Positions 36,531-45,497 of a stretch of DNA of 59,951 bases are shown one piece after another. Both the position numbers and the translations under genes were made by a program. The notes beneath the pieces were generated by a model. The model ran no database searches. It was given only the letters and a program-made list of their open reading frames with translations, and was not told the DNA's origin. Within the stretch, counting starts at the first letter, position 1; every line of letters begins with the position of its first letter. The stretch is from NCBI RefSeq assembly GCF_001652265.1, contig NZ_LWBS01000348.1:1-59951 (forward strand), in the 5' to 3' direction. The stretch comes from Rhizobium leguminosarum (GTDB lineage: Bacteria; Pseudomonadota; Alphaproteobacteria; Rhizobiales; Rhizobiaceae).

Positions 36531-37229
36531 GTGAGTCCTTTTTTCGTGATCCGCCTTGTGCTGGACTTTACCGCCGCCGGGCTGCTTCTCGCCGCGCTCG
36601 CCTACTGGTGGCTCGACAACACCTCGCATGAGCTGATCGGCACTGGCATGTACGTCCTTCTCGTATCGCACAACGTCTTCAACAGGCGGTGGTGGGTGAG
36701 GCTTCCAAAGGCGGCGCGCGGCAGTCCAAAACTTCTGACAATCGCGTCGAATATCTCGATCGCCTTGGCGATATCAGCTTTGCTGGTGACCAGCGTGCTG
36801 ATTTCCCGCACGGTGTTTGCTTTCCTTCCCGTGAGCGGCGGACCGACGGCGCGCGAAATTCACATCCTTGCGGCCTACTGGGCGTTCATCCTGGCAGCTG
36901 TCCATCTCGGCCTTCACTGGTCGATGATCATGGCCGTCATAGGCAGGCTTTTACGGGTCGGTGCTCCAAACGCGATCAGGACTGCATCCCTTCGTGCGGC
37001 CGCTGGCGCAATAGCGGCGTGGGGCATCCACAGCCTGTTCGTCATGGGAAGCGGAGACCGGCTCATGGCTCAGCCATCGATCGATTTCTGGGACTTCCAG
37101 GAGTCCACGATCGGGTTCTTCCTGCATCACATCGCGATTCTGGGGACGTGCGCGTGCGCCGCGCATTATGCGGCCGTTTGGCTTCGATGGGCGGGTGGGG
37201 GAACGCGGAAGATGGATGCGAGCGTGTGA
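36531..37229 (+). CDS. DUF4405 membrane protein
   Basis: A 232-residue integral membrane protein with about six helices. Several conserved histidines lie at helix ends: SHNVFNRRWW, EIHILAAYWAFILAAVHLGLHW, IHSLFVM and FFLHHIAILG. This layout matches DUF4405, a cytochrome b561-like family often paired with c-type haem proteins or flavinylated domains. A role as membrane electron donor to the P460-like protein encoded just upstream is a fair inference. The GTG at 36531 is the first possible start in frame and lies 33 bases after the preceding stop codon. Confidence 0.82.
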   Translation: MSPFFVIRLVLDFTAAGLLLAALAYWWLDNTSHELIGTGMYVLLVSHNVFNRRWWVRLPKAARGSPKLLTIASNISIALAISALLVTSVLISRTVFAFLPVSGGPTAREIHILAAYWAFILAAVHLGLHWSMIMAVIGRLLRVGAPNAIRTASLRAAAGAIAAWGIHSLFVMGSGDRLMAQPSIDFWDFQESTIGFFLHHIAILGTCACAAHYAAVWLRWAGGGTRKMDASV

Positions 37230-37260
37230 TGAATAAGGGGGCTGGAATTTGCGGCTGGGT

Positions 37261-37350
37261 CTCTCCCGGCCCTTCGCCTGGCTCAGGGCGTTCGGCCCTG
37301 TGATCGATCCACTGGATCGATCGCTCCCGCAAAGCGGGACCGGGCCTCAC
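37261..37350 (-). repeat. mosaic repeat, copy B (inverted to copy A)
   Basis: Read on the minus strand it begins GTGAGGCCCGGTCCCGC at the stop codon of the next minus-strand gene and continues through AGCGATCGATCCAGTG, ATCGATC, ACGCCCTGAG and GAAGGGCCGGG, the same blocks and order as copy A at 32124-32216. Confidence 0.7.
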
Positions 37351-37934
37351 CCCAGCACATCATAGAGCCTGAAGATGAAGCTTATCTGGTAGATCAGGTT
37401 GGCAATGATGAAGGCGGTGTGGAAGCGGCGGCTGGGGGTCCAGGCGGCGATGGCGCAGAGGAGGATGTAGATGATGTTGCGGGCGGGATATTCCCAGCCG
37501 AGCGAGAGAATGCGCTCGTGGCCCTTGATCGCCGTGTCGAGGATATCGACGGCGTAGGTGAGGCCGAGGATGCCGAAGAACCATTTGCGCCGGGAGATGA
37601 AATATTCCTCGTAACCGCCATATTCCTCGAGCGACGCGGGGAAGAGCAGGGCGCAAAGCAGGAAAAACAGGCTGCAGAAGCAGACGAGGAAGAGATAGAT
37701 GCCGAAGCCGATTGCAGGCACGTCCTGCAGGCGATATTCCCACCACCAGATATGGATGATGAACAGGAACATCGACAGCGCCCAGCCGAGATGGATGGCA
37801 TAGACTTTCGCCTTGGCGGGATGCTGGACGATGCCGGCAAGGCCGGTGAGCACTCTCGCGAGTGAAAGGCTGATGACCATGCCCATCACCACCTTGATGT
37901 GAAGGAAGACCTCCGGCGAGCTGACCGTTTCCAT
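37347..37934 (-). CDS. integral membrane protein of unknown function
   Basis: A 195-residue membrane protein with about five or six hydrophobic helices (for example VVMGMVISLSLARVLTGLAG and GFGIYLFLVCFCSLFFLLC). Basic and acidic residues cluster in a central loop, EEYGGYEEYFISRRKWFFG. No family is recognised with confidence. Its stop codon overlaps repeat copy B. It lies 19 bases downstream of the YciA thioesterase gene on the same strand and could be co-transcribed with it. Confidence 0.78.
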   Translation of the reverse strand: METVSSPEVFLHIKVVMGMVISLSLARVLTGLAGIVQHPAKAKVYAIHLGWALSMFLFIIHIWWWEYRLQDVPAIGFGIYLFLVCFCSLFFLLCALLFPASLEEYGGYEEYFISRRKWFFGILGLTYAVDILDTAIKGHERILSLGWEYPARNIIYILLCAIAAWTPSRRFHTAFIIANLIYQISFIFRLYDVLG

Positions 37935-37953
37935 GCTTTCGATCCTTGGCCTG

Positions 37954-38340
37954 TCACCCCTCGGGGACTTGCTTCGGTTTGCCCTCTTCGTCGAGCGCCA
38001 CCATGATGAAGGTGCCAGCCGTCACCTTTTCCATCTTGGCGTAACGTGCGCGGTGCGCCCAGGCTTCGACGCAGAGCGTGATCGAGGTGCGGCCGACGCG
38101 GTCGATATCGGTATAAACGGAAAGCGTATCACCGATCTTGACCGGCAGCTCGAAGGCCATCTCCTTGACGGCGGCGGTGACGACGCGGCCCTTGGCGCGC
38201 TCGGCGGCGCGGATGCCTGAGGCAAGGTCCATCTGCGCCATGACCCAGCCACCGAAGATATCGCCCGCCGGATTAGCATCGCCCGGCATGGCAAGCGTCC
38301 TGAGCGTCAGTTCGCCTCTCGGCTTGGCGGCATCGGTCAT
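37954..38340 (-). CDS. yciA: YciA-type acyl-CoA thioesterase
   Basis: A 128-residue single hotdog-fold thioesterase hydrolysing acyl-CoAs, likely a hexamer in the cytoplasm. The family signature is ELTLRTLAMPGDANPAGDIFGGWVMAQMDLA, which holds the catalytic Asp region, followed by GRVVTAAVKEMAFELPVKIGD. It matches E. coli YciA along its length. The ATG at 38340 has GGAGAA upstream and is preferred over the TTG at 38343. The downstream membrane gene is 19 bases away. A housekeeping role in CoA recycling is known for the family; substrate chain length is not predicted here. Confidence 0.93.
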   Translation of the reverse strand: MTDAAKPRGELTLRTLAMPGDANPAGDIFGGWVMAQMDLASGIRAAERAKGRVVTAAVKEMAFELPVKIGDTLSVYTDIDRVGRTSITLCVEAWAHRARYAKMEKVTAGTFIMVALDEEGKPKQVPEG

Positions 38341-38630
38341 CAAGGGTTCTCCATCTGGTGCGGGCCATGGGCCGGCGATTCACTGGGGAGCACCCTAGTG
38401 CAAAGGCCGTGGGCTGTAAAAGATGGCAAGGCGGAGCGCTGAAGGTAGCGGACGGGAAAAATGTTGCAGCCGTGGTGGATTGAAATTCCATTCGATTTCA
38501 AATGGTTGAATTATACAGCAGTCACTTGACCTTACGTTATTTAATCGTCTTCTAAATAAGCTTTACGCTCCAGTAATTCCGGCAATTCAGAATGCAATCG
38601 ATCTCAAATACAAGAATCGCCGGGAACCTC

Positions 38631-40448
38631 ATGCGCAACGTCAAGATTTCCACCCGTCTTTACTGCCTCGTCGGATTCACGCTTGCCGTGCTCGCGGCGA
38701 CGATGGTCTTCTTTCTGAACTATTCCTATTCCGAGCTGGAAGCGGAGCGGAAGGCGGGGCTGGCGCAAATGGATGCCACGGCGCTCGGCATCTTCGACAA
38801 ATATTACAAAATGGAACAGGCGGGCACGATGACCCGCGAACAGGCGCAGGCGGCTGCCAAGGACGTGATCGGCGCGATGCGCTACGGCGCAGACGGTTAT
38901 TTCTGGATCAACGACATGCATCCTACCATGGTGATGCACCCGATCAAGCCACAGCTTGATGGTACCGATATCTCCCAGATGAAGGATCCGACGGGCAAGT
39001 TCCTGTTCGTTGAGTTCGTCAACAAGGTGAAGAAGGACGGCAAGGGCTTCGTCGATTATCTTTGGCCTAAGCCGGGCGCCGACCAGCCGGTGCTGAAATA
39101 TTCCTATGTCGCCGGTTTCGAGCCCTGGGGCTGGGTCGTCGGCACCGGTGTCTATGCGGATGACCTTGCCGCGCTCTATCGCCAGAACGCGATCTGGGCC
39201 GCACTGCTCTGCCTGCTTGGGGCCGCCGCCACGATCGCTATCGCCTATGCCATCGTGCGCAGCGTGACAGTGCCGATCGCTCGGCTGAAGGCGGCAATGA
39301 ACGCGATTGCCGCCGAAGAAGCATCTGTGGAGATCGCCGGCAGCGACCGCCGCGACGAGATCGGCCAGATGGCCAAGGCGCTGCTGGTGCTGCGCGATTC
39401 CGTCGACGAGCGCAGTACGCTGCGCGGGCGGGAAGACGAAAGGCAGCGGCAGATCGAGGAAGAGCGCCGCGGCAACGAGGCAAGCCTGCGTTCGGCCTCC
39501 GAGCGGCAAACCCACGCGATGCAGGCGCTCGGCGTCGGCCTCGAGAAGCTCGCGGGCGGCGACCTGACGGTTGCGATCGGCGATATCGGCGAGGATTACG
39601 CCAAGCTGAGGGGCGATTTCAACGCCGCCGTCGACGCGCTGAACGGCGTGATCCATGCGATCGCCGAATCGAGCCATGTCGTCAACGAAAGTGCTTCCGA
39701 CATCAGCGAGGCGACCGGCAACCTGTCGAAGCGTACGGAACAGCAGGCGGCCGCACTCGAAGAGACCGCGGCAGCGCTCGACGAGATCACCGCGACCGTC
39801 AAGACCGCATCCGAGCGCGCGAACGAGGCCCGCGAGATGGTGACTGAGACGAAGGCGAGCGCCGGAAAATCCGGCGAGATCGTTCGCAATGCGGTCACCG
39901 CGATGGGCCGGATCGAGGAATCCTCCAACCGCATCAGCCAGATCATCTCCGTCATCGACGAAATCGCCTTCCAGACCAACCTGCTGGCGCTGAATGCCGG
40001 TGTCGAGGCCGCCCGTGCCGGCGAGGCGGGCCGCGGCTTTGCCGTCGTCGCCCAGGAGGTGCGCGAACTCGCGCAGCGTTCCGCCAATGCGGCCAAGGAG
40101 ATCAAGGCGCTGATCAGCCGCTCGGCGGCCGAAGTCGAGGGCGGCGTGGCGCTGGTGCGCTCGACCGGTGACGCGTTGTTGGAGATCGAGGCGCTGGTCA
40201 ACCGCGTCAACGATCACGTCGTGTCGATCGCCACGGCGGCGCGCGAGCAGTCGACCGGGCTGAACGAGATCAATAGCTCCGTCAACCATATGGACCAGAT
40301 GACACAGCAGAACGCTGCCATGGTCGAGGAAACGACGGCGGCAAGCCGCACGCTTGCCGACGAAAGCACCCAGCTGAAAACGCTACTCGCGAATTTCCGC
40401 CTGCGCGGCGGCGAACCTCAGGCCCAGCGTTACACGCGGGCTGCCTGA
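38631..40448 (+). CDS. methyl-accepting chemotaxis protein with sCache domain
   Basis: A 605-residue chemoreceptor. TM1 is near residues 8-33, a periplasmic single Cache domain follows (about 35-190, with [19 protein letters not shown]), TM2 near 192-213, HAMP to about 268, and a cytoplasmic signalling domain whose hairpin tip reads [19 protein letters not shown] with [18 protein letters not shown]. No C-terminal CheR-binding pentapeptide is present. sCache receptors of this type sense small carboxylates or similar ligands. ATG 38631 (MRNVKIS) is preferred; an ATG at 38592 would add 13 residues but has no ribosome site. A strong terminator at 40512 ends the transcript. No che genes are nearby. 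Confidence 0.95.
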   Translation: MRNVKISTRLYCLVGFTLAVLAATMVFFLNYSYSELEAERKAGLAQMDATALGIFDKYYKMEQAGTMTREQAQAAAKDVIGAMRYGADGYFWINDMHPTMVMHPIKPQLDGTDISQMKDPTGKFLFVEFVNKVKKDGKGFVDYLWPKPGADQPVLKYSYVAGFEPWGWVVGTGVYADDLAALYRQNAIWAALLCLLGAAATIAIAYAIVRSVTVPIARLKAAMNAIAAEEASVEIAGSDRRDEIGQMAKALLVLRDSVDERSTLRGREDERQRQIEEERRGNEASLRSASERQTHAMQALGVGLEKLAGGDLTVAIGDIGEDYAKLRGDFNAAVDALNGVIHAIAESSHVVNESASDISEATGNLSKRTEQQAAALEETAAALDEITATVKTASERANEAREMVTETKASAGKSGEIVRNAVTAMGRIEESSNRISQIISVIDEIAFQTNLLALNAGVEAARAGEAGRGFAVVAQEVRELAQRSANAAKEIKALISRSAAEVEGGVALVRSTGDALLEIEALVNRVNDHVVSIATAAREQSTGLNEINSSVNHMDQMTQQNAAMVEETTAASRTLADESTQLKTLLANFRLRGGEPQAQRYTRAA

Positions 40449-40511
40449 GACGTACTGACGGCCTGTCGGCGATGTCGAACGGTCCGCACTTCAAAATTAA
40501 ACCGCATAGGA

Positions 40512-40535
40512 AAAGAGCCGTCGCGACGGCTCTTT
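40512..40535 (+). terminator. terminator of the chemoreceptor gene
   Basis: A stem AAGAGCCGTC / GACGGCTCTT with a very small loop is followed by TTTCG; its U-run and position 64 bases after the stop codon make a classic intrinsic terminator. Confidence 0.85.
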
Positions 40536-40560
40536 TTCGTTGAGCCGGCTACTCCTCTTT

Positions 40561-40632
40561 CGTCATGCTCGGGCTTGTCCCGAGCATCTGCAGCGGGTGC
40601 AGCAGATCCTCGGCACAAGGCCGAGGATGACG
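40561..40632. repeat. paired-hairpin intergenic repeat
   Basis: CGTCATGCTCGGG-cttgt-CCCGAGCAT, then CTGC and GCAG spacers, then ATCCTCGG-cacaagg-CCGAGGAT and GACG. Two hairpins sit within an outer CGTCAT/ATGACG dyad. This is a familiar Rhizobiales intergenic repeat form. Non-coding. Confidence 0.7.
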
Positions 40633-41111
40633 GAGCAGAGGTAGGCGGCCTTTGTCAGCATTCATAGTCGTTGCAGCTCTCCTCTATACTCGCTCCCGAC
40701 TATAGACGATCGACCTTGGCGGCAATTCGAAGCTTTTCAGAGGACTATACGTTACGGCAGTTCTTGGTAAAAGGCAGCGGATTCAATCAGTAAGCGAATG
40801 TCATTGCATTTATTCTGCTAATATGCTTCATTCAGGTTGTACTTGAGGGACGGGGCATTTCGAAGCTAGCGATAGCTACGGTAACGGAAGCCAACAGAAT
40901 TCTCTAATTTCTCTAAATATCCGAGACCACAGTCCCGGCGGCTTTGGTATGGCCGCTGCCTGTTCCCCTGCATTGGGGGATCGATGAAACCGACATTTTG
41001 CCGCCTGCAGTCGTCCACATCGAATGCCGCTGCCCTCAATCACTCCGCTGCCGGAAATCTCAAGGGGTTTCCGTCACCGCATTCCAGCTTTGCAACCGAG
41101 GGAGGCCCGAA
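40633..41111. other. gene-free promoter region of the peroxidase
   Basis: About 480 bases without a supported gene; AT content rises around 40740-40940 (for example TTCTCTAATTTCTCTAAATAT). The frame open from 40944 into the peroxidase lacks family resemblance before 41112. It should hold the peroxidase promoter. Confidence 0.4.
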
Positions 41112-42680
41112 ATGGCTCAGAGCAAGCATGGTTCGCCTGTGAGAGGTATGGATAGCGTCGCGCATTCGAGTGTTCGCGATCAGAGGTTCGGGAGGATGTT
41201 CCGCAACCTGCCGTCCGCCGCATTTACCGAATCGGCGCTCGTCGATCTCGCGAAAACGATGTTCCAGGGGGAGTTCGCGGAGAAGATCAAGGATCACGAG
41301 CCCGTCGATGTTGCGCTCAACGAGAGAGAGCCTGAAGACGAAAACCCGGCGATTCCTGCAGGCTTCACCTATTTCGGGCAGTTTCTCGATCATGACATCA
41401 CCTTCGATCCAGCCTCGTCGCTTGATCGATTCAACGATCCCAATGCCCTGCAGGATTTCCGCACACCACGTCTCGACCTGGATTCGGTCTATGGCTCAGG
41501 CCCGGCCGACCAGCCTTTCCTCTATGACGACGACGAGCTTCACATGCTTCTCGGGACGGACAAGGATTTCGACAAGGCGCGAAACAACCGTCCCGATCTG
41601 CCGAGGAACAATGCCTCGATCCGGCGCGCACTGCTTGGCGATAAGCGCAATGATGAAAACCTGATCGTCTCGCAGCTCCACGCCACCTTCCTCAGATTCC
41701 ACAACAAGGTGGTGGATACACTGGGTACCCACGATTTCGAGCTCTGTCAGCAGACGGTGCGCTGGCACTACCAGTGGATCGTCCTGCATGATTTCCTGCC
41801 CAGGATAATCGGTCAGGAGACTTATGAGCGCGTCATCGTCGGACGAGGCGAAAAGCCTATCATTCGTTTCTATAATCCGCAGGGCCGGTATGCCTTTATC
41901 CCGGTCGAATTCTCGGTCGCGGCTTACCGATATGGCCATACGATGGTGAGGCCGAGCTATTCCCTCAACAGGTTCGTGACGAAGGCCAGGCCCGACGAGC
42001 AGCCATTCAATGGAAAAATGGCAAAGTTCAACCGCATTCCGATATTCTCCTTGACCGACGTGGCGCAGGAGCCGCTGGCGAATTTGAACGGGTTCCGCGA
42101 GCTTCCCGACTTCTGGTCGATCGATTGGGCCTTCTTCTTCGACGGGGTCGCTCCGGATGGAGCGCCGCCCGCCGGTGCCATTCTGCCGCAACCCTCCTAC
42201 AAGCTCGATACGCTGCTGGTCGATCCGTTGACCAGCCTGCCGGATCATCAGAGGGAGCCGATCAGGATCCGCAGGGCGCTCGCCGCCTTGAACCTTTTGC
42301 GCGGCTGGCGCCTCGGACTGCCTTCCGGCCAGGCGGTCGCCCGCCACATGGAAATGGAGGCGCTATCGGACGAACAGCTGTTCGACAGCGAGGATGCCGA
42401 GAGGAAAGAGGCGCGTGGCAAATTGCTGATCGATCATCCCGGCATCTTCAACGGCAACGCGCCGCTCTGGTTCTACATCCTGCGTGAGGCGGAGATAGCA
42501 GGAAACAGCCAGCATCTCGGGCCGGTCGGCGGCACGATCATTGCCGAGGTCATCGCCGGCCTCATCCGCGAGGATCGCCACTCGTTCCTGGCGCAATGGC
42601 CGAAGTGGCGGCCGACATTGCCGAGCGCTGTGGCGGGTCATTTCACCATGGCCGATCTGATCAACTTCACGAACGGCTAG
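41112..42680 (+). CDS. animal-type haem peroxidase
   Basis: A 522-residue bacterial relative of mammalian peroxidases (peroxidase-cyclooxygenase superfamily). The distal His motif is FGQFLDHDITFDP and the proximal region is YRYGHTMVRPSYSLN; the catalytic Arg lies in RNNPNS-like DLPRNNASIRR. The C-terminal half shows QWPKWRPTLPS. There is no signal peptide, so it may be cytoplasmic or leave through another route; some bacterial members are exported by type I systems. The first in-frame ATG with a ribosome site (GGGAGG upstream) is 41112. It ends before a strong terminator at 42731. The substrate is unknown; halide or phenol oxidation is inferred from the family. Confidence 0.92.
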   Translation: MAQSKHGSPVRGMDSVAHSSVRDQRFGRMFRNLPSAAFTESALVDLAKTMFQGEFAEKIKDHEPVDVALNEREPEDENPAIPAGFTYFGQFLDHDITFDPASSLDRFNDPNALQDFRTPRLDLDSVYGSGPADQPFLYDDDELHMLLGTDKDFDKARNNRPDLPRNNASIRRALLGDKRNDENLIVSQLHATFLRFHNKVVDTLGTHDFELCQQTVRWHYQWIVLHDFLPRIIGQETYERVIVGRGEKPIIRFYNPQGRYAFIPVEFSVAAYRYGHTMVRPSYSLNRFVTKARPDEQPFNGKMAKFNRIPIFSLTDVAQEPLANLNGFRELPDFWSIDWAFFFDGVAPDGAPPAGAILPQPSYKLDTLLVDPLTSLPDHQREPIRIRRALAALNLLRGWRLGLPSGQAVARHMEMEALSDEQLFDSEDAERKEARGKLLIDHPGIFNGNAPLWFYILREAEIAGNSQHLGPVGGTIIAEVIAGLIREDRHSFLAQWPKWRPTLPSAVAGHFTMADLINFTNG

Positions 42681-42730
42681 CCGATCTCGCGCAGCGCGAA
42701 ACTGCGCTGGGCCTCGTGACTCAACCTTGA

Positions 42731-42754
42731 AAAGGCCGCGAGAGCGGCCTTTTT
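42731..42754 (+). terminator. terminator of the peroxidase gene
   Basis: A perfect 8-bp stem AAGGCCGC / GCGGCCTT around a GAGA loop is followed by TTTTCG, 51 bases after the stop codon. Confidence 0.85.
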
Positions 42755-42866
42755 CGCGTTCATCGCCTTCAGATTGCGCGGGTAAGCTTTCGTTCACCGT
42801 TTTTTATTAAATTTGGAGTGAGTTTTTTCGGTCACTGCCCAGCCAGCCTGCGGAAGCGATAAGAGT

Positions 42867-44174
42867 ATGGCGTTTGTTTCCTTTCCTCGGCGAACCCTTT
42901 TGCCCGTTATACTCTCGGCGGCGCTGACGACCTGTTCGATCAGCGACGGACTGGTGCCGCCGGCCAATGTCGACAACGGCACCAGGGTCAGCTCGATCTC
43001 GCCGTCGCTGGGGGCCGCGCGCATGGCGCCTGCCGTGCGCATGGCGCCGGTGGAGAGCCAGGCCTCCTATCCGGTTTCCAGCGCGCCCGTCGGCAATAGC
43101 CAGGGCTCCGTCGATTATCTCGACACGCCAAACCTTGCCGGCACCGGTCATGCCGCCCAAGCCGCGCCACAGGCGCGGCGGGGCAAGCTGCCGATGATCG
43201 ACAGCGACGACGCGTTAGCGCAGCAGAACCAGAACTGGGGCGGCACACAAGCGCTCGCGATCCCGTCCGGCGGCGTCAACATGGATGACGATCTCGGGGC
43301 CGAGCCGGTTGTCGGGCTGGCGCAGGAACAACAGCAGCAGATCGCCGAGGGCAACGCCACCGAGCCGGTTGTCGACGGCATCGGCACCGACAATCCGACG
43401 CAGCTCAACCAGCCCATGCGCCAGCCCCCGCAGCAGCCAATGCCGCAGCCGGCGGCCGAGGCGCAGATGAGCCGGGCGCCCGCCTGGAACGACGGCAGCC
43501 CTGTGGTGGCGCCGACCCGTGTCCCCGAAGAAGACGAGGGCGAAGAGGTCGCGATGCTGCGGCCGAACAATCCGATGATGAGCGAACCGGCAGCGCCCGT
43601 CGATCCCAGCGTCATGCCGTCCTCCGAGCTTGCCTGCCGGCGCGAGCTGAAGCGCATGGGCGTCCTCTTCGACGACAAGCCGCCGATTTCAAACGGGCCG
43701 GCCTGTCAGGTGCCTTATCCGGTGTCGCTGAAGGGGCTTTCCGGCAATATCGGCGTCCGCCCGGCCGTGACGCTGAACTGCCAGGTGACGCTCGCTTTCG
43801 CCAAATGGGTGAAGAACGAGTTGGCACCGTCCGCCCGCTATCGCTACTGGAGCGGCATCAAGACGATCCAGCCGCTCGGCGGCTATTCCTGCCGGCGCAT
43901 GAACAACAGCCGGCAGAAATACAATCCGATGTCGGAACACGCCCGCGGCAACGCCATCGACGTCGGCAAGTTCGTGTTGAAGAACGGCCACGAGATCGAC
44001 GTGCGCAAAAAGGGGCTGTTCTCGCTGCGCGAGGGGCGGCTGCTGAAGGCGGTGCGCAGCGACAGCTGCCGCTATTTCAACACCGTGCTCGGGCCGGGCA
44101 GCAACCCGGAGCACTGGAACCACTTCCACTTCGATCTTCGCTCCCGCAAGAGCGGCAAGGCCTATTGCGACTGA
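42867..44174 (+). CDS. extensin-like C-terminal domain protein
   Basis: A 435-residue exported protein. An N-terminal signal with TTCS (possible lipobox variant near Cys23) precedes a long, low-complexity Pro/Gln/Ala-rich linker (about 40-245, e.g. QPMRQPPQQPMPQP). The extensin-like domain follows (about 255-435) with ACRRELKRMGV, then YSCRRMNNSRQKYNPMSEHARGNAID and LGPGSNPEHWNHFHFDL. The His/Asp motif set (SEHARGNAID, HWNHFHFD) resembles D-Ala-D-Ala carboxypeptidase VanY/LAS metallopeptidases, suggesting a peptidoglycan-directed zinc site. A similar gene is common in rhizobia. Murein binding or hydrolysis is an inference. Confidence 0.9.
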   Translation: MAFVSFPRRTLLPVILSAALTTCSISDGLVPPANVDNGTRVSSISPSLGAARMAPAVRMAPVESQASYPVSSAPVGNSQGSVDYLDTPNLAGTGHAAQAAPQARRGKLPMIDSDDALAQQNQNWGGTQALAIPSGGVNMDDDLGAEPVVGLAQEQQQQIAEGNATEPVVDGIGTDNPTQLNQPMRQPPQQPMPQPAAEAQMSRAPAWNDGSPVVAPTRVPEEDEGEEVAMLRPNNPMMSEPAAPVDPSVMPSSELACRRELKRMGVLFDDKPPISNGPACQVPYPVSLKGLSGNIGVRPAVTLNCQVTLAFAKWVKNELAPSARYRYWSGIKTIQPLGGYSCRRMNNSRQKYNPMSEHARGNAIDVGKFVLKNGHEIDVRKKGLFSLREGRLLKAVRSDSCRYFNTVLGPGSNPEHWNHFHFDLRSRKSGKAYCD

Positions 44175-44315
44175 TGCATGCCGCCTTAAAGCGTGCGGCA
44201 TGGGTGCGGCTGGTGCCGCAGCAATCGGGGCCCGGCTGAGAGAAAACGGTTCATCCTCGCCGCAGGGCACGCTATAGATCGGCCAGGCGGATTGCCGTTT
44301 CGAGAGTTTGATCCC

Positions 44316-44663
44316 ATGAGCTATGATTTCCACGTCGGCCAGAAGGTCGTCTGCATCAACGATACCTTCAAGCATGTCAGCATCGACCAGCTCATCCGCA
44401 AAGGCGAGATCTATACGATCCGCTGGGTGGGCGAATATACCCATTATATCGACGGCACCTTCATCGGGGTGAAGCTCGCGGAAATCAATCGCGGCAATGA
44501 CGACGGGCCGGAAGGTTATGGCGCGGCCGACATGCCCTATCGCGCGACGCGTTTCCGGCCACTGTTGAAGGACAAGATCTCGTCACTGCGCAAGCTGTTG
44601 GCGCCGACGCCCGATGCACCTGTCGAGCCGAAAGAAAAAATCAGGAAGAAAGAAAAGGTCTGA
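44316..44663 (+). CDS. small conserved protein of unknown function
   Basis: A 115-residue soluble protein. The N-terminal half (FHVGQKVVCINDTF, then LIRKGEIYTIRWVGEY, and GTFIGVKLAEI) reads as a small beta-barrel of the kind seen in KOW/SH3-like RNA or protein binding domains. The C terminus is Pro/Lys-rich. No family name is assigned. The ATG at 44316 gives the natural start; upstream frame from 44193 lacks resemblance. It lies between the extensin-like gene and the TetR gene and could be read through from the former. Confidence 0.72.
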   Translation: MSYDFHVGQKVVCINDTFKHVSIDQLIRKGEIYTIRWVGEYTHYIDGTFIGVKLAEINRGNDDGPEGYGAADMPYRATRFRPLLKDKISSLRKLLAPTPDAPVEPKEKIRKKEKV

Positions 44664-44765
44664 GCGCTGGCGCGCCGGGATCTCCCGGCGAGCCGCCATT
44701 GCTGACCGATACATCCGAAGCAGCGGCTGCACGGCGGCTTCGGGATCATGCCTTATCTTGACATT

Positions 44766-44804
44766 CAATTACGAACATGTTCGTTAGAAACATGTTCGTA
44801 ATTG
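44766..44804. promoter_or_regulatory. operator of the TetR/TetX-like operon
   Basis: A perfect 16-bp inverted repeat CAATTACGAACATGTT / AACATGTTCGTAATTG with a 7-base spacer ends 12 bases before the TetR start. Each arm itself contains the self-complementary ACATGT. This is the typical position for auto-repression by a TetR dimer pair. Confidence 0.8.
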
Positions 44805-44816
44805 GGGTTTGATTTT

Positions 44817-45497
44817 ATGGCAAGGCAACCCAGGAGCCGGCGGGAAAGGCCGAGTAAACCGGCTTTGAGTCGCGAGGGTATCATCGCGGCGGCGGTGGCG
44901 CTCTTCCATGAGGAGGGGCTCGCCAAGGTTACCATGCGGCGCGTGTCTGCCGTGCTCGATACCGGGCCGGCCTCGCTTTACGTCTATATCAGCGACACCG
45001 AGGACCTTCATGCCGAGATCCTCGACGCTCTTCTTGCGCGCGTTGCCGAACCGTCTTCGCCGGCGGACTGGTGCGGCCGGCTGAAGGGCACGCTTCGCAG
45101 CTATATGGCGGTGCTTTTCGAGCATCCGGAACTGGCCCGCATGGCGATGTCGACCATGCCGAGCGGGGCGAACTACCTTGCGCTTGTCGAGAAGATCCTG
45201 GCGCTGCTGAAAGAGGGTGGGGTGCCGGACGGCCAGGCAGCCTGGGCGGTCGATCTGCTTTTGCTTTTTGCGACGGCGCAGGCGGCTGAGAAGGCTGCCT
45301 GGAAGGCATCAGCGCGTTCTCCGTCTAACTTTTCCTCGTTGGCGGCGATCATCGCGACCGCCGATGCCGAGACCCTGCCGAATATCGTCCGGCACGGCGC
45401 GGACCTGCTGTCGGGCAGGGGCGACCGGCTGGACTGGGGATTCGATGTCCTGATCAACGGCGTCCTTAAAACGCGGCGCATGGAGACAAAATCATGA
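44817..45497 (+). CDS. TetR-family repressor
   Basis: A 226-residue TetR regulator. The HTH near residues 25-60 reads REGIIAAAVALFHEEGLAKVTMRRVSAVLDTG, with ASLYVYISDTEDL completing the DNA-binding domain; the TetR_C-like ligand domain fills the rest. It is nearest in form to TetR C11-type repressors of drug genes. ATG 44817 is chosen over a TTG at 44802 that lies inside the operator. The stop codon overlaps the start of the flavin monooxygenase gene (ATGA), so the two are co-translated, and the operator at 44766-44804 suggests auto-control. The inducer is unknown. Confidence 0.93.
   Translation: MARQPRSRRERPSKPALSREGIIAAAVALFHEEGLAKVTMRRVSAVLDTGPASLYVYISDTEDLHAEILDALLARVAEPSSPADWCGRLKGTLRSYMAVLFEHPELARMAMSTMPSGANYLALVEKILALLKEGGVPDGQAAWAVDLLLLFATAQAAEKAAWKASARSPSNFSSLAAIIATADAETLPNIVRHGADLLSGRGDRLDWGFDVLINGVLKTRRMETKS

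Noticed and set aside
38604..40289. A 561-codon minus-strand frame opposite the chemoreceptor
   Set aside because: Shadow of the receptor gene; no family resemblance.
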